Assembly: GCA_036395755.1 (NCBI GenBank) | Contig: DASWCZ010000080.1 | Coordinates: 1-62,495 of the forward strand | DNA: 62,495 bases | Reading direction: 5' to 3' | Source: Gp7-AA6 sp036395755 | GTDB taxonomy: Bacteria; Acidobacteriota; Thermoanaerobaculia; UBA5066; Gp7-AA6 | Part shown: piece by piece, positions 40,955-49,296 of the stretch | Position numbering within the stretch: the first letter of the stretch is position 1 | Layout: the number at the start of each line of letters is the position of its first letter | Made by a program: the position numbers and the translations under genes | Notes under the pieces: generated by a model | Database searches by the model: none | What the model was told of the DNA's origin: nothing | Seen by the model: the letters and a program-made list of their open reading frames with translations, nothing else

Positions 40955-41961
40955 GATCGGAGACGCGGGTCGTAGAGAAAACAGCGGGCTGTGCTCTCTC
41001 CCGCCGGATAGAGCGCGGGCTCCTCGAGGTCACAGGGGTCGAATCGCTCCGGACATCGGGGCGCAAAGGAGCACATCCGGGCCGGACGCGAGGCCAGATC
41101 CGGGACGACCCCGGAGATCGCGTCGAAACGCCGGGAAGCGCTCGAGGTCCGGACCGAAAGGCGGGGCAGCGACGCGAGGAGCCCGCGGGTGTACGGATGT
41201 CGCGGCGCCCGGAAGAGATCGGCGGCCGTCGATTCCTCGACGACCCGCCCGGCGTACATCACGATCACGCGGTCGGCGTGCGTCGCGACGGTTCCCAGGT
41301 CGTGCGTGATGAGAAGAAGAGCGAGCCCCCGATCCAGCCGGAGACGGTCGAGGAGCTCTAAGACCTGCGCGGCGACGGTCGCATCGAGTGCCGTCGTCGG
41401 CTCGTCGGCCACCAGGACCGCGGGGTCCGACGCGAGCGCCATGGCGAGAAAAGCGCGCTGCTTCAGTCCACCCGAGAGGCGGTGCGGATACTCGGTCATC
41501 CCCCTCTGCGGATCGGGGAAGCCCGTCTCGCGAAGGCGTTCGATCGCGATCCGGCGGGCTTCGGAACGGCCGACCTTGCGATGCGCCCGGACCGCTTCCA
41601 CGATCTGCGCGCCCACCGTCACGACCGGATCGAAGGCGCTCGCCGGCTCCTGGAACACGAGGGAGATCTGCCGGCCGCGCACGCACCGCCACTCTTCCGC
41701 GCTCGCACCCACGAGCTCGTGCCCGCCGACGCGAATCGAGCCGGATACGCGAGCGCTATCCGGACCGAGCCCGAGTAGCGCACGCGCGAGCAGGGTTTTT
41801 CCGCAGCCACTCTCCCCGACGACGGCGACCGACTCCCCGGCTGCGAGATCGAAGTCGACGCCGTTCACCGCCGGCGCCAGGCGTCCACCGATCGAGACTT
41901 CGACACGGAGGTCCCGCACCTGGAGAAGAGAGGCCTCTCTCGACTTCGGGTTCGGAATCAG
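40951..41961 (-). CDS. peptide/nickel ABC transporter ATP-binding protein (DppD-type), start uncertain
   Basis: About 336 residues. Walker A GESGCGKTLLAR, signature RLSGGLKQRAFLAMAL, Walker B LVADEPTTALD, switch LITHDLGTVA; C-terminal MCSFAPRCPERFDPC motif. No ATG is available: the in-frame ATG lies far inside the TPR gene. A CTG at 41961 overlaps the TPR stop and gives a complete first strand (LLQVRDLRVEV). A GTG at 41919 would cut into that strand. It is probably translated by coupling. No permease genes accompany the pair. Confidence 0.85.
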   Translation of the reverse strand: MIPNPKSREASLLQVRDLRVEVSIGGRLAPAVNGVDFDLAAGESVAVVGESGCGKTLLARALLGLGPDSARVSGSIRVGGHELVGASAEEWRCVRGRQISLVFQEPASAFDPVVTVGAQIVEAVRAHRKVGRSEARRIAIERLRETGFPDPQRGMTEYPHRLSGGLKQRAFLAMALASDPAVLVADEPTTALDATVAAQVLELLDRLRLDRGLALLLITHDLGTVATHADRVIVMYAGRVVEESTAADLFRAPRHPYTRGLLASLPRLSVRTSSASRRFDAISGVVPDLASRPARMCSFAPRCPERFDPCDLEEPALYPAGESTARCFLYDPRLRS

Positions 41962-44348
41962 TGGACCGACTCGCGCGAGTTCTTTCTCGCTTCCTCGAGG
42001 TCGCGCACGCGCTCGACGACGTCCCGGTAGTTCGTGTTCATGCCGTAGACCTCCAGAAACGTCGTGTACGCGAGGTTCACGTCGCCCATGTCCTGGTAAA
42101 CCGTACCCAGGTCGTACAGGAGCCCGGCGGTCTCGTTCTCGCGGATCCCGGGCGTCGCGAGCCCTTTTCCGTACCACTTGATCGCCAGCTGGGGCATTCC
42201 CTTTTCGAGGAAGCAGAGCCCGAGAAGGCTGCAGCACTCGACCGTCAGGGCGGGAGCCTTGCTCGCCAGCTGAAACTCGCCGATCGCCTCGTCTAAAAGT
42301 CCCATCTCCTTGTACGCGATCCCGAGGTTGTAGTGCGTCTCGTAGTCCTCCGCCGAGAGCTGCTGCTCGACGCCCTTGCGGAACTCCCGGAAGATTTCCT
42401 GAAGCGACGCCTCGTCCTGCGTCCCCGCAAGGTCCGGCGCGACCGGTGGAGTCGCCTCTTCGGCCAGCTCTCTTTCGAGCTCCTCGGCGAGGTTGAAGAA
42501 CTGTTGCTCGTCGGCGAAAAGATTCTCGTCTTCCACCGCGGGCGGCGGCGGCGCCGATGGCCGCGCAGGCTCTGCCGCGGCGCGTTGCATCTTCTCCTCG
42601 ATCAACGATCGCAGCTCGGGCGCGAGGAGGCCGAACCCGGTGTCGCCGGGACCATGCGGCGTCAGGCGGGCGCTCGACGCGTCCACCCAGAGCGAGGGGG
42701 GCTGCGGCAGTGACGACAGCTCTCCCGATTCGGCGAAGGAATCGAACGCGACGGGCTGGGAGATCGACTGCGGCGCGGGAGCCGGAAGGACGTCGAACTC
42801 GTCGAACACCACTTCGAACCCGGGCGCCTCCGGGGCAGCGACCGGCCGGCCCGGAACCGGCCTCGTCGATTCCGGCCGCACGCCGGGCGAGAGGCCGAGC
42901 CGCGCGACGAGGAGTGCGGCAAGACTCTCCCGTCCCTGCCGCCGATATGCGTCCGCGAGCGCCTCGGCTTCGCGGGAGGCCGCGGGATTGCCGATCTCGA
43001 CCATCAACTCGACGAGACGTTCCCGGACGGAGAGGTCCCCCGGCTGGCGGCGAGAGAGCGCAAGCAGACGCTCGATCGCCCGGTCCTTCAGCCCGTATCG
43101 AGAGAGGACTTCGGCTTCTTGGAGCGCTGCCTGCGCGCCGTCGGCGTGGATCGCTTCGGCGGAACCCGGAGGAGACGCGGCCCCGGGGGGCGGCGCCGGC
43201 GCGATCTCAGCGAGCCGCGCGAGCGCTTCGGCGTGAGCCGGGTCGGCGACGAGGATTCGACGGTAGTGTTGGGACGCGGAGGAAGCGTCGCCCCGCGCTT
43301 CGGCCTCCCGCGCGAGGGTCAGCCGCACCGCGATGGACTCGGCCGCATCTCCCTCGGCCTCGGAGAGCTCGGCCATCTTTTCGAGGGTTTCCCGATGCCT
43401 GGGAAACCGCTCCAGGATCGGGCGGAGGTGGCCGACAGCGCGCTCGAAGTCTCTCTCGGAAGCCGCGATGTCCACAATCGGCGCAATGGCCTCGAACGCC
43501 GAATCGGGCGTCGCTTCGTCGAGCCGGATCCGAGACAGGAGAGCACGGGCAGCCTCGTTGTCGGGCTCGAGATCGAGCGCCTCTTCGGCCGCGGCCGCCG
43601 CCGCGGTTCGATCGCCCCGGGCGACGTGCGCTTCGCACAGCAGGATTCGGGTCTCCGCCGTGCGGGGAGCGGCGGAGAGCGCCGCGATCGCCGAGGCGAC
43701 GTCGTTTGCCGCGAGGTAGGAGCGGATGATCTGGATTCGCGCGGCGGAGTCGTTCGGGTCGAGATCGAGCGCCTTGCGGAAGAAGGTCATCGCTTCTTCC
43801 TGGGCGCCGCGCCGCTGAAGCATCCCCGCGATCGCGTCGTAACGAGCGACGGCCTCGGCCGTCTGACCCGCGATGCGCTGCAGGTCCGCGAGACGAGCCT
43901 GGATCTTCAGGTCCGTCGGGTCCAGGGCCGCCATGCTCGACAAGGCGCCGATCGCGCCCTTCAAATCGTTCTTCTTCAGCCACTGCTCGGCGAGGATCAG
44001 GTAGTGGCTTCGGGCATCCTGTGTCAGGCCCTGCCTCGTGTAGAGACCGGCGAGCCGTTCGTACACATCGAGCCGGGTGGGATCGATCTTGTTGATCTTC
44101 TTGTAGATCGCGATTGCCTTCAGGAAGAAACCGTCGGCGGAGTAGGAGTCGGCGATCCTGGCGAAGTGGCCGATCGCGTCGGCGGGACGGCCCATCCGCA
44201 CGCAGAGGTCCCCCGCCTTGTTCAGGGCGAAGGCGTCCTTCGGATTGTCGTCGAGGAGGCGCAGATAGTCCTTCAGCGCCTGGTCGAGCCTTCCCCGCGA
44301 CAGGTGCTTCTCGGCGGATTGGACGATCCGGTCGCGCGTACCGGACAT
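41958..44348 (-). CDS. TPR-repeat protein, 796 aa
   Basis: A long, soluble protein of tetratricopeptide repeats. Repeats run from about 10 to 440, for example SRGRLDQALKDYLRLLDDNP, RMGRPADAIGHFARIADSY and KALDLDPNDSAARIQIIRSYL. A Pro/Ala-rich, acidic linker (about 500-620) follows, and a second TPR group occupies the C-terminus (YETHYNLGIAYKEMGLLDEAIGEF). It has no signal peptide. The architecture resembles cytoplasmic scaffolds such as those of type IV pilus or gliding systems, but no such gene is nearby. TAAAAT is 10 bases before the ATG; its stop overlaps the presumed DppD start. Confidence 0.88.
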   Translation of the reverse strand: MSGTRDRIVQSAEKHLSRGRLDQALKDYLRLLDDNPKDAFALNKAGDLCVRMGRPADAIGHFARIADSYSADGFFLKAIAIYKKINKIDPTRLDVYERLAGLYTRQGLTQDARSHYLILAEQWLKKNDLKGAIGALSSMAALDPTDLKIQARLADLQRIAGQTAEAVARYDAIAGMLQRRGAQEEAMTFFRKALDLDPNDSAARIQIIRSYLAANDVASAIAALSAAPRTAETRILLCEAHVARGDRTAAAAAAEEALDLEPDNEAARALLSRIRLDEATPDSAFEAIAPIVDIAASERDFERAVGHLRPILERFPRHRETLEKMAELSEAEGDAAESIAVRLTLAREAEARGDASSASQHYRRILVADPAHAEALARLAEIAPAPPPGAASPPGSAEAIHADGAQAALQEAEVLSRYGLKDRAIERLLALSRRQPGDLSVRERLVELMVEIGNPAASREAEALADAYRRQGRESLAALLVARLGLSPGVRPESTRPVPGRPVAAPEAPGFEVVFDEFDVLPAPAPQSISQPVAFDSFAESGELSSLPQPPSLWVDASSARLTPHGPGDTGFGLLAPELRSLIEEKMQRAAAEPARPSAPPPPAVEDENLFADEQQFFNLAEELERELAEEATPPVAPDLAGTQDEASLQEIFREFRKGVEQQLSAEDYETHYNLGIAYKEMGLLDEAIGEFQLASKAPALTVECCSLLGLCFLEKGMPQLAIKWYGKGLATPGIRENETAGLLYDLGTVYQDMGDVNLAYTTFLEVYGMNTNYRDVVERVRDLEEARKNSRESVH

Positions 44349-44358
44349 TGGCTCGGAG

Positions 44359-44364
44359 ATTTTA
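44359..44364 (-). promoter_or_regulatory. candidate -10 element, TAAAAT
   Basis: TAAAAT on the minus strand lies 10 bases before the TPR gene ATG and overlaps the rnhB stop region. No -35 match is visible. Confidence 0.3.
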
Positions 44365-45078
44365 ACCGGTGCGGTGGATTTTGCCGGCGCGGGGACGGCG
44401 GGAAGAGGGAATCAAAGGCTCGGGCTCGCCCGATCCCGGCACCACTCCGTGGTAGCTCAGTCGGTGCTCCGGACAGGGGCCGTGGATCGAGAGGGCGTGC
44501 CAGTGCTCCGCAGTCCCATACCCCTTGTGGTGCTCGAAACCGTACGCGGGAAATCTCCGGGCAAGGTCGTTCAAAATCCTGTCTCGCGCGACCTTCGCCA
44601 CGATCGAAGCGGCGGCCACCGAGGAGCAAAGGGCGTCGCCGTGCACGATCGGAAGCTGCGGGAGCCGAATGCCCGGAAGCGAGACCGCGTCGAGCAGCAG
44701 CGCCTCCGGCTGCGGATCGAGCGCGAGGATCGCCAGTCGCATCGCCGCGAGGCTCGCGCGCAGGATGTCGCGCAGGTCGATCTCCGCCGCGCTGACGACA
44801 CCCACGGCGACCGCGATCGCATGGTTTCGGATCGCTGCGTCGAGCCGTTCCCGACAGGGAGCGTCGAGGCGCTTGGAGTCGTCGAGCCCGACGAGAAGGC
44901 AGCCGGCCGGGAGAATGACTGCGGCCGCCACGACCGGCCCGGCGAGCGCGCCGCGCCCTGCTTCATCGACGCCCGCCACCCGAACATAGCCGCGGCGGTG
45001 AAGCTCCTTCTCGGCTTTCGCGAGCTCCCGCAGGCGGCCGAGCTCCGCGAAGAGGGTCGACAGCGGGTCCGACTTCAT
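44362..45078 (-). CDS. rnhB: ribonuclease HII
   Basis: A 238-residue RNase HII. The catalytic DEAGRG is in VAGVDEAGRGALAGP, the next acidic site in GLDDSKRL, and LLLDAVSLPG and HGDALCSSVAAASIVAKVARD follow. It cuts the RNA strand of RNA-DNA hybrids, including single ribonucleotides. It has a longer N-terminal helix (about 30 residues) than the minimal enzyme, and a basic C-terminal tail. It closes the ffh-to-rnhB cluster, 11 bases after rplS. Confidence 0.95.
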   Translation of the reverse strand: MKSDPLSTLFAELGRLRELAKAEKELHRRGYVRVAGVDEAGRGALAGPVVAAAVILPAGCLLVGLDDSKRLDAPCRERLDAAIRNHAIAVAVGVVSAAEIDLRDILRASLAAMRLAILALDPQPEALLLDAVSLPGIRLPQLPIVHGDALCSSVAAASIVAKVARDRILNDLARRFPAYGFEHHKGYGTAEHWHALSIHGPCPEHRLSYHGVVPGSGEPEPLIPSSRRPRAGKIHRTG

Positions 45079-45089
45079 CGCCCGGGAAT

Positions 45090-45440
45090 CTAATCAGTAC
45101 GCTTTTCGCCGATCCGCGCGGCTTTGCCCTTGCGTTCGCGCAGGTAGTAGAGCTTGGCGCGTCGGACGGCGCCCCTGCGGTCCACCTCGATCTTGTCGAT
45201 GACGGGCGAGTGCAGCGGGAAGACTCTCTCGACGCCGATTCCGCTCGAGATCTTCCGCACCGCGAACGTCTCGCGCGCGCCGCCGCCCCGACGGGCGATC
45301 ACGACTCCGGCAAAGATCTGAATCCGTTCTTTTTCGCCCTCGCGAACTTTCACGTGCACTCTCACCGAGTCGCCGGGAGAAAAGTCGGGCAGATCCTTCC
45401 GCAGGAAAGGCTTTTCCACGTCCAGCAGCATGTCGGTCAT
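45090..45440 (-). CDS. rplS: ribosomal protein bL19
   Basis: A 116-residue bL19 of normal length. Family pieces: FSPGDSVRVHVKVREGEKERIQ, FAGVVIARRGGG, FPLHSPVIDKIEVDRRGAVRRAKLYYLR. It binds at the interface of the ribosomal subunits. The order trmD-rplS-rnhB is widely conserved. A TATAAT on the same strand 53 bases upstream and a small hairpin between them suggest an extra internal promoter with a short leader. Confidence 0.97.
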   Translation of the reverse strand: MTDMLLDVEKPFLRKDLPDFSPGDSVRVHVKVREGEKERIQIFAGVVIARRGGGARETFAVRKISSGIGVERVFPLHSPVIDKIEVDRRGAVRRAKLYYLRERKGKAARIGEKRTD

Positions 45441-45461
45441 AGGAACCTCTTTCGAAACTCC

Positions 45462-45473
45462 GGCTTCAAAGCC
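45462..45473 (-). other. small hairpin in the rplS leader
   Basis: GGCT-TCAA-AGCC forms a four-base-pair stem with a four-base loop, between the candidate -10 and the rplS start. It is too short to call a known leader element. Confidence 0.25.
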
Positions 45474-45493
45474 AGGGGACAGCGGGATCGCGA

Positions 45494-45499
45494 ATTATA
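45494..45499 (-). promoter_or_regulatory. candidate internal -10 element, TATAAT, for rplS
   Basis: A perfect TATAAT on the minus strand lies in the 65-base trmD-rplS gap, 53 bases before the rplS ATG. No -35 match is visible. It could add extra ribosomal-protein transcription. Confidence 0.35.
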
Positions 45500-45505
45500 C
45501 AGGAC

Positions 45506-46222
45506 TCACTCCTCCCCTTCTCCCGGCTCCTCGGGTCGCCGCTCCAGGAGATCGGGGCGACGCTCGCGGGTCCGAGCGAGAGCGCGGGCCCGCCGCCAGC
45601 GGAGGATCCTCGCATGGTCGCCCGACACGAGCGGCTCGGGTACGGTGAGGCCCCGGAACTCCCTCGGGCGCGTGTAGTGCGGATGGTCGAGCCGATCGCT
45701 CGCGAAGGACTCGTTCTCGACCGACTCCGCGGATCCGACTACGCCCGGCACGAGGCGCGAAATCGCCTCCGTGACTGCGAGAGCCGCGGCCTCGCCTCCG
45801 GGCAGAACGAAGTCGCCCAGAGAAATCTCTTCGTCGAAGAGTCCGAGGTCACGCGCCCTCTCGTCGATCCCTTCGTAGCGGCCACAGACGAGGAGAATCC
45901 GTTCGCGCGCCGCGAGCTCCTCGACCGCTCTCTGGTCGAGTCTCCGGGCATCCGGGGACAACAGGACCGTCCACGCCCTCGGTAATCCTTCCGCTCTTTG
46001 GCGCGCTTCGATCGCGGCGGCGAGCACGGGCGCCATCATCACCATTCCGGCTCCGCCGCCGTACGGTTCGTCGTCGACCTTGCGGTGCCGGCCTTCTGCG
46101 AACGTCCGGAGGTCGGTGACGATCACCTCGAGGCGGCCGGCGCCGATCGCCTTCCCGAGCAGGCTTTCGCCGAGGGGCGAGAGGAAGTAGTTCGGAAAGA
46201 TCGTGAGGATCTCGATCTTCAT
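45506..46222 (-). CDS. trmD: tRNA (guanine37-N1)-methyltransferase
   Basis: A 238-residue TrmD. It opens with MKIEILTIFPNYF, has VDDEPYGGGAGMVM (substrate loop), the knot region LVCGRYEGIDERA and VLPGGEAAALAVTEAISRLVPGVVG, and ends with the C-terminal helical domain. It transfers methyl from SAM to G37 of tRNAs to prevent frameshifting. It lies four bases after rimM, the usual partner order. Confidence 0.97.
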   Translation of the reverse strand: MKIEILTIFPNYFLSPLGESLLGKAIGAGRLEVIVTDLRTFAEGRHRKVDDEPYGGGAGMVMMAPVLAAAIEARQRAEGLPRAWTVLLSPDARRLDQRAVEELAARERILLVCGRYEGIDERARDLGLFDEEISLGDFVLPGGEAAALAVTEAISRLVPGVVGSAESVENESFASDRLDHPHYTRPREFRGLTVPEPLVSGDHARILRWRRARALARTRERRPDLLERRPEEPGEGEE

Positions 46223-46226
46223 GGCA

Positions 46227-46730
46227 TCAGAGTTCCATCAGTCCCTCGGGAGGATCGAGAACGATTCGCTTCTCCTCGCGTTCGACGGAGACGACGATCG
46301 GCCGCACGAACGGAACCGGGACCGGTTCGGCGCGTCCCGTGTCGACGAAGAGCATCGCGCCGCCCGCCGTTTGAATCAGCTCCTGCGCCCTTCCGAGAAC
46401 GCGCCCCGCCCGATCCTCGCAGCGCCAGCCCTCGACCTCGTGGCCGTAGTAGAAGTCTTCGGGGGGCGGGATCGCATCTTCCTCCGGAATCCAGAGCTCT
46501 CCCCCGGCGAGCGAGCGGGCGGCCGCCGCCCCATCGACTCCCTCGAACCGGATCAGGATTCGCGCGCCATGGGGACGCGCGGTGACGACCGAGACGGCAT
46601 GCTCGACCTCTTCCCGGCGCCAAAGGAAGCGCGCGCCCGCCGTGAACCGCTCGGGAAAGTCGGTCGCGGGCTCGACGGACACCTCGCCGGAGATTCCGTG
46701 GGGCCGCCGGACGATTCCGACGAGGATCAT
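46227..46730 (-). CDS. rimM: 16S rRNA processing protein RimM
   Basis: A 167-residue RimM. The N-terminal barrel has ILVGIVRRPHGISGEVSVEP, and the PRC-barrel domain has DFYYGHEVEGWRCED and GRAQELIQTAGGAMLFVDT. It helps the 30S head mature, working with S19. ATG 46730 was chosen to place the conserved start at residue 1; a further in-frame start adds a Gly/Arg/Ser leader. The order khpA-rimM-trmD is classical. Confidence 0.95.
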   Translation of the reverse strand: MILVGIVRRPHGISGEVSVEPATDFPERFTAGARFLWRREEVEHAVSVVTARPHGARILIRFEGVDGAAAARSLAGGELWIPEEDAIPPPEDFYYGHEVEGWRCEDRAGRVLGRAQELIQTAGGAMLFVDTGRAEPVPVPFVRPIVVSVEREEKRIVLDPPEGLMEL

Positions 46731-46796
46731 CGAGCGGGAGCCGTCAGCCGACCCGGGACGCCCCGGCCCGCGGCTCACGGGTGACGGCTCACCCGA

Positions 46797-47027
46797 TCAG
46801 TCCCGCACCCGCACCGTGACGCGCTTTCCCCGGGCGGCCGCGGCGGCGCCCACGAACGCTCGGATCGCACGAACGGTTCGGCCGTCACGGCCGATCAGGC
46901 GCCCGCGTTCCGGCTCCGGCACGGAAATCTCGTAGACGAGCGTGTGCCCTTCCACACCCTCGGTGACGCGCGCGTCGTCCGGGCGGTCGGAGAGACGCCG
47001 GACGATTGTCTCGATCAGGCGCCGCAT
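46797..47027 (-). CDS. khpA: KH-domain RNA-binding protein KhpA
   Basis: A 76-residue single KH domain. The GxxG loop is in RLIGRDGRTVRAIRAF, and the N-terminal helix is MRRLIETIVRRLSD. The family partners with KhpB/EloR and binds many RNAs. It lies 16 bases after rpsP and before rimM, its standard position. ATG 47027 gives the family length. Confidence 0.94.
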   Translation of the reverse strand: MRRLIETIVRRLSDRPDDARVTEGVEGHTLVYEISVPEPERGRLIGRDGRTVRAIRAFVGAAAAARGKRVTVRVRD

Positions 47028-47043
47028 ACGGCCCGCGGAAGGG

Positions 47044-47295
47044 TCACGACGCCTTGCCCTCCGGCTCCTTGCGGGCGAGGAGTGATTGAACGGTCGGCGA
47101 GACGTTCGCGCCCCGGCCGATCCAGTACCGCGCGCGCTCCCGGTCGAACGAGATGACGGTCGGCTCGCGCTTCGGGTCGTACGCGCCGAGCTCTTCGAGC
47201 ACCTCGGCGCGGGCGGTGGATCGGGAGTCCGAGACCACGATCCGGTAGTGCGGACGATTGCGGGCACCCATGCGCCGCAGTCGGATTTTCAGCAT
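47044..47295 (-). CDS. rpsP: ribosomal protein bS16
   Basis: An 83-residue bS16 with MLKIRLRRMGARNRPHYRIVV at the start, LGAYDPKREP in the middle and RYWIGRGANVSPTVQSLL near the end. It helps early assembly of the 30S 5' domain. It is separated from ffh by 125 bases containing two alternative hairpins. Confidence 0.97.
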   Translation of the reverse strand: MLKIRLRRMGARNRPHYRIVVSDSRSTARAEVLEELGAYDPKREPTVISFDRERARYWIGRGANVSPTVQSLLARKEPEGKAS

Positions 47296-47329
47296 GACGT
47301 TTTCCTTTCAGCGAATCGAAGCGGGGTCG

Positions 47330-47374
47330 AGAAGCCCGGGGAAACCTGTGCAAGCGGCCCGATGACGGGCTTCT
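47330..47374 (-). other. two mutually exclusive hairpins in the rpsP leader
   Basis: AGAAGCCCG (47330-47338 on the plus strand) is complementary to CGGGCTTCT (47366-47374), a nine-base-pair stem. The local GCCCG-ATGA-CGGGC (47357-47370) uses the same bases 47366-47370. The two folds cannot coexist. This could be an attenuator or autoregulatory leader for the rpsP block, or chance in GC-rich sequence. Confidence 0.35.
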
Positions 47375-47420
47375 CTTCCCCCGGCGCCGTGGGCGATCCC
47401 CGGCGCGCGGACATTCTACG

Positions 47421-48764
47421 TCAGCCCCGGGGGGCCGGCAGAGGCAGGCGCGACAGGTCGAGCCCGCGAACCCCCTTGCGGGCCGCCTTCATCAGTTTTC
47501 GCATCTGCAGGTACTGCTTGAGCAGGCGGTTGATCTCCGACACCGTCGTCCCCGAGCCGGAGGCGACCCGCTTCTTGCGGCTCCCGTTCAAGACCTGCGG
47601 GTAACGCCGCTCCTCGGGCGTCATCGAGTCGATGATCGCCGCGATACGCAGGAGGGACTTCTCGTCGACCGCGTCGGCAGAGGCGAGGCTCCGGAACGCT
47701 CCCCCCTTCGGCAGCAGATCGAGGAGTCCGGAAACCGGCCCCATCTTCTTCATCGACCGCAGCTGATCCCGGAGATCCTCGAGCGTGAAATCGCCCGCCG
47801 CGGCGCGGTCCGCCATCTTCTCCGCCGCGGAGGCGTCCACCTGCGCCTCGACCTTCTCGATCAGGGTCAGGACGTCTCCGAGACCGAGAATCCGCGAGGC
47901 CATCCGGTCGGGGTGGAACGGCTCGAAGTCCTGCGGCTTCTCTCCGACGCCGACGAACTTGATCGGCTTCCCGACGGTCGTGACCACGGAAAGCGCCGCG
48001 CCGCCGCGCGCGTCGCCGTCCGCTTTCGTGAAGACGATCCCGGTGAGCGGCAGAGCCTCCGCGAAACCGGCAGCGGATCGCACCGCGTCCTGGCCCGTCA
48101 TGGCGTCCGCCACGAAGAGGATTTCTCCCGGGTGGACCGCCTCGGTCACCGCGCGAACCTCGTCCATGAGGTCGGAGTCGAGATGGAGCCGGCCGGCCGT
48201 GTCGAGGATCACGGTGTCGCGTCCGGTCAGTCGCGCCTCTGTCACTCCTTCGCGCGCGACGGCGACAGCGTCGCGGCCCTCGCCCGGCTCGAAAACGGGA
48301 ATCCCGATCTGGCGCCCGAGCGTCTTCAACTGCGAGACCGCCGCCGGACGGGACAGATCGGCCGCGACGAGAAGCGGATAGCGCCCGCGCCCTTTGAGGT
48401 AGAGCGCGAGCTTGCCCGCCGACGTCGTCTTGCCGGAGCCCTGGAGACCGACAATCTCGATGATCGCGGGACGTCCTTCCAGGAGGAGATCCTCCTTCTG
48501 GCCGCCCAGGAGGAGGACGAGCTCGTCACGGACGATCCTTGTCACTTCCTGAGCCGGCGAAAGCTGCTGCATCACCTTCGCCCCGACGGCTTTCTCGCGA
48601 ACGCGCGCGGTGAAACCCCGCACCACGGTGAGTGCCACGTCCGCCTCGAGGAGAGACAGGCGGATCTGCCGGAGCGCCGAGTCGAGGTGGTACTCGGTCA
48701 GGTGCCCTTCGCCCTTCAGCTCCTTGAAGACTCCCTGAATTCGATCTCCCAGTGATTCGAACAC
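47421..48764 (-). CDS. ffh: signal recognition particle GTPase Ffh
   Basis: A 447-residue SRP54. N domain (FESLGDRIQGVFKELKG); G domain with GLQGSGKTTSAGKLA, DTAGRLHLDSDLMDE and TKADGDARGGAAL; Met-rich M domain (LRSMKKMGPVSGLLDLLP, YLQMRKLMKAARKG). It targets membrane proteins together with 4.5S RNA and FtsY. The RNA gene is not in the window. Normal length and all motifs present. Confidence 0.97.
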   Translation of the reverse strand: MFESLGDRIQGVFKELKGEGHLTEYHLDSALRQIRLSLLEADVALTVVRGFTARVREKAVGAKVMQQLSPAQEVTRIVRDELVLLLGGQKEDLLLEGRPAIIEIVGLQGSGKTTSAGKLALYLKGRGRYPLLVAADLSRPAAVSQLKTLGRQIGIPVFEPGEGRDAVAVAREGVTEARLTGRDTVILDTAGRLHLDSDLMDEVRAVTEAVHPGEILFVADAMTGQDAVRSAAGFAEALPLTGIVFTKADGDARGGAALSVVTTVGKPIKFVGVGEKPQDFEPFHPDRMASRILGLGDVLTLIEKVEAQVDASAAEKMADRAAAGDFTLEDLRDQLRSMKKMGPVSGLLDLLPKGGAFRSLASADAVDEKSLLRIAAIIDSMTPEERRYPQVLNGSRKKRVASGSGTTVSEINRLLKQYLQMRKLMKAARKGVRGLDLSRLPLPAPRG

Positions 48765-48842
48765 GCGGCCTCCGGTGAAAGGGCCGAAGGATACCGGCCC
48801 GGACGAAAGCGCGCAACGCGTGGGCAGGACGGGGTTTCCCGC

Positions 48843-48870
48843 TTGACAGACTCCCTCGTTGGGATATCAT
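48843..48870 (+). promoter_or_regulatory. strong sigma-70 promoter, TTGACA-N16-TATCAT
   Basis: TTGACA (48843-48848) and TATCAT (48865-48870) are separated by 16 bases. This is the best promoter in the window. It is followed by a leader of about 70 bases and a GGAGAGAGGGAG ribosome site before the ATG at 48946. Confidence 0.75.
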
Positions 48871-48945
48871 GCGCTCGCTTTTCCCGCTGGTTTCGAGGCG
48901 GTTTCGCAAGAAAAAGTTCGCCAGTAACGAGAAGGAGAGAGGGAG

Positions 48946-49185
48946 ATGAAGAAGTTCCTGACCCTGGTCTTCGCAGCCGTTTTCGGAACGGTGCTCCTCA
49001 CCGGTTGCACCAAGAAGGAGGAGACAACCACAACGACCGAGACCTCGACGACCGAGGCGCCGGCCGTGGTCGAGGAAACGTCCACAACCATGACGGCGAC
49101 CACCATGACCGGGACGCCCGCCGCGACGACGACCACCGAGACCACCACCACGATGACGACGACGACGACCACGAATACTCCGTAA
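48946..49185 (+). CDS. threonine-rich lipoprotein, 79 aa
   Basis: A short lipoprotein. The signal peptide ends in the lipobox LLTGC with the lipidated Cys at residue 21. The mature 59 residues contain 32 threonines, with a few Glu, Met and Pro (runs such as TTTTTE and TTTMTA). There is no known domain. It is transcribed alone, from a strong promoter to a strong terminator, so it may be abundant. Thr tracts of this kind can be glycosylated or act as extended surface coat; both are guesses. The codons are mostly ACG/ACC and repetitive, so the tract may vary in length between strains. Confidence 0.85.
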   Translation: MKKFLTLVFAAVFGTVLLTGCTKKEETTTTTETSTTEAPAVVEETSTTMTATTMTGTPAATTTTETTTTMTTTTTTNTP

Positions 49186-49207
49186 CTCTTCTTTTTCGTC
49201 TTGTCGG

Positions 49208-49236
49208 AGGCCCCCGGGATCGGGGGCCTTTCGCTT
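49208..49236 (+). terminator. intrinsic terminator after the Thr-rich lipoprotein
   Basis: AGGCCCCCG (49208-49216), loop GGAT, CGGGGGCCT (49221-49229): a perfect nine-base-pair GC-rich stem, followed by TTCGCTTT. It lies 23 bases after the stop codon. Confidence 0.85.
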
Positions 49237-49296
49237 TGGAGGAAGTTCGAGAGCGGCCGGAGCTTTCGAGCCGTCCTGCCGCTACACTCAACCCGG

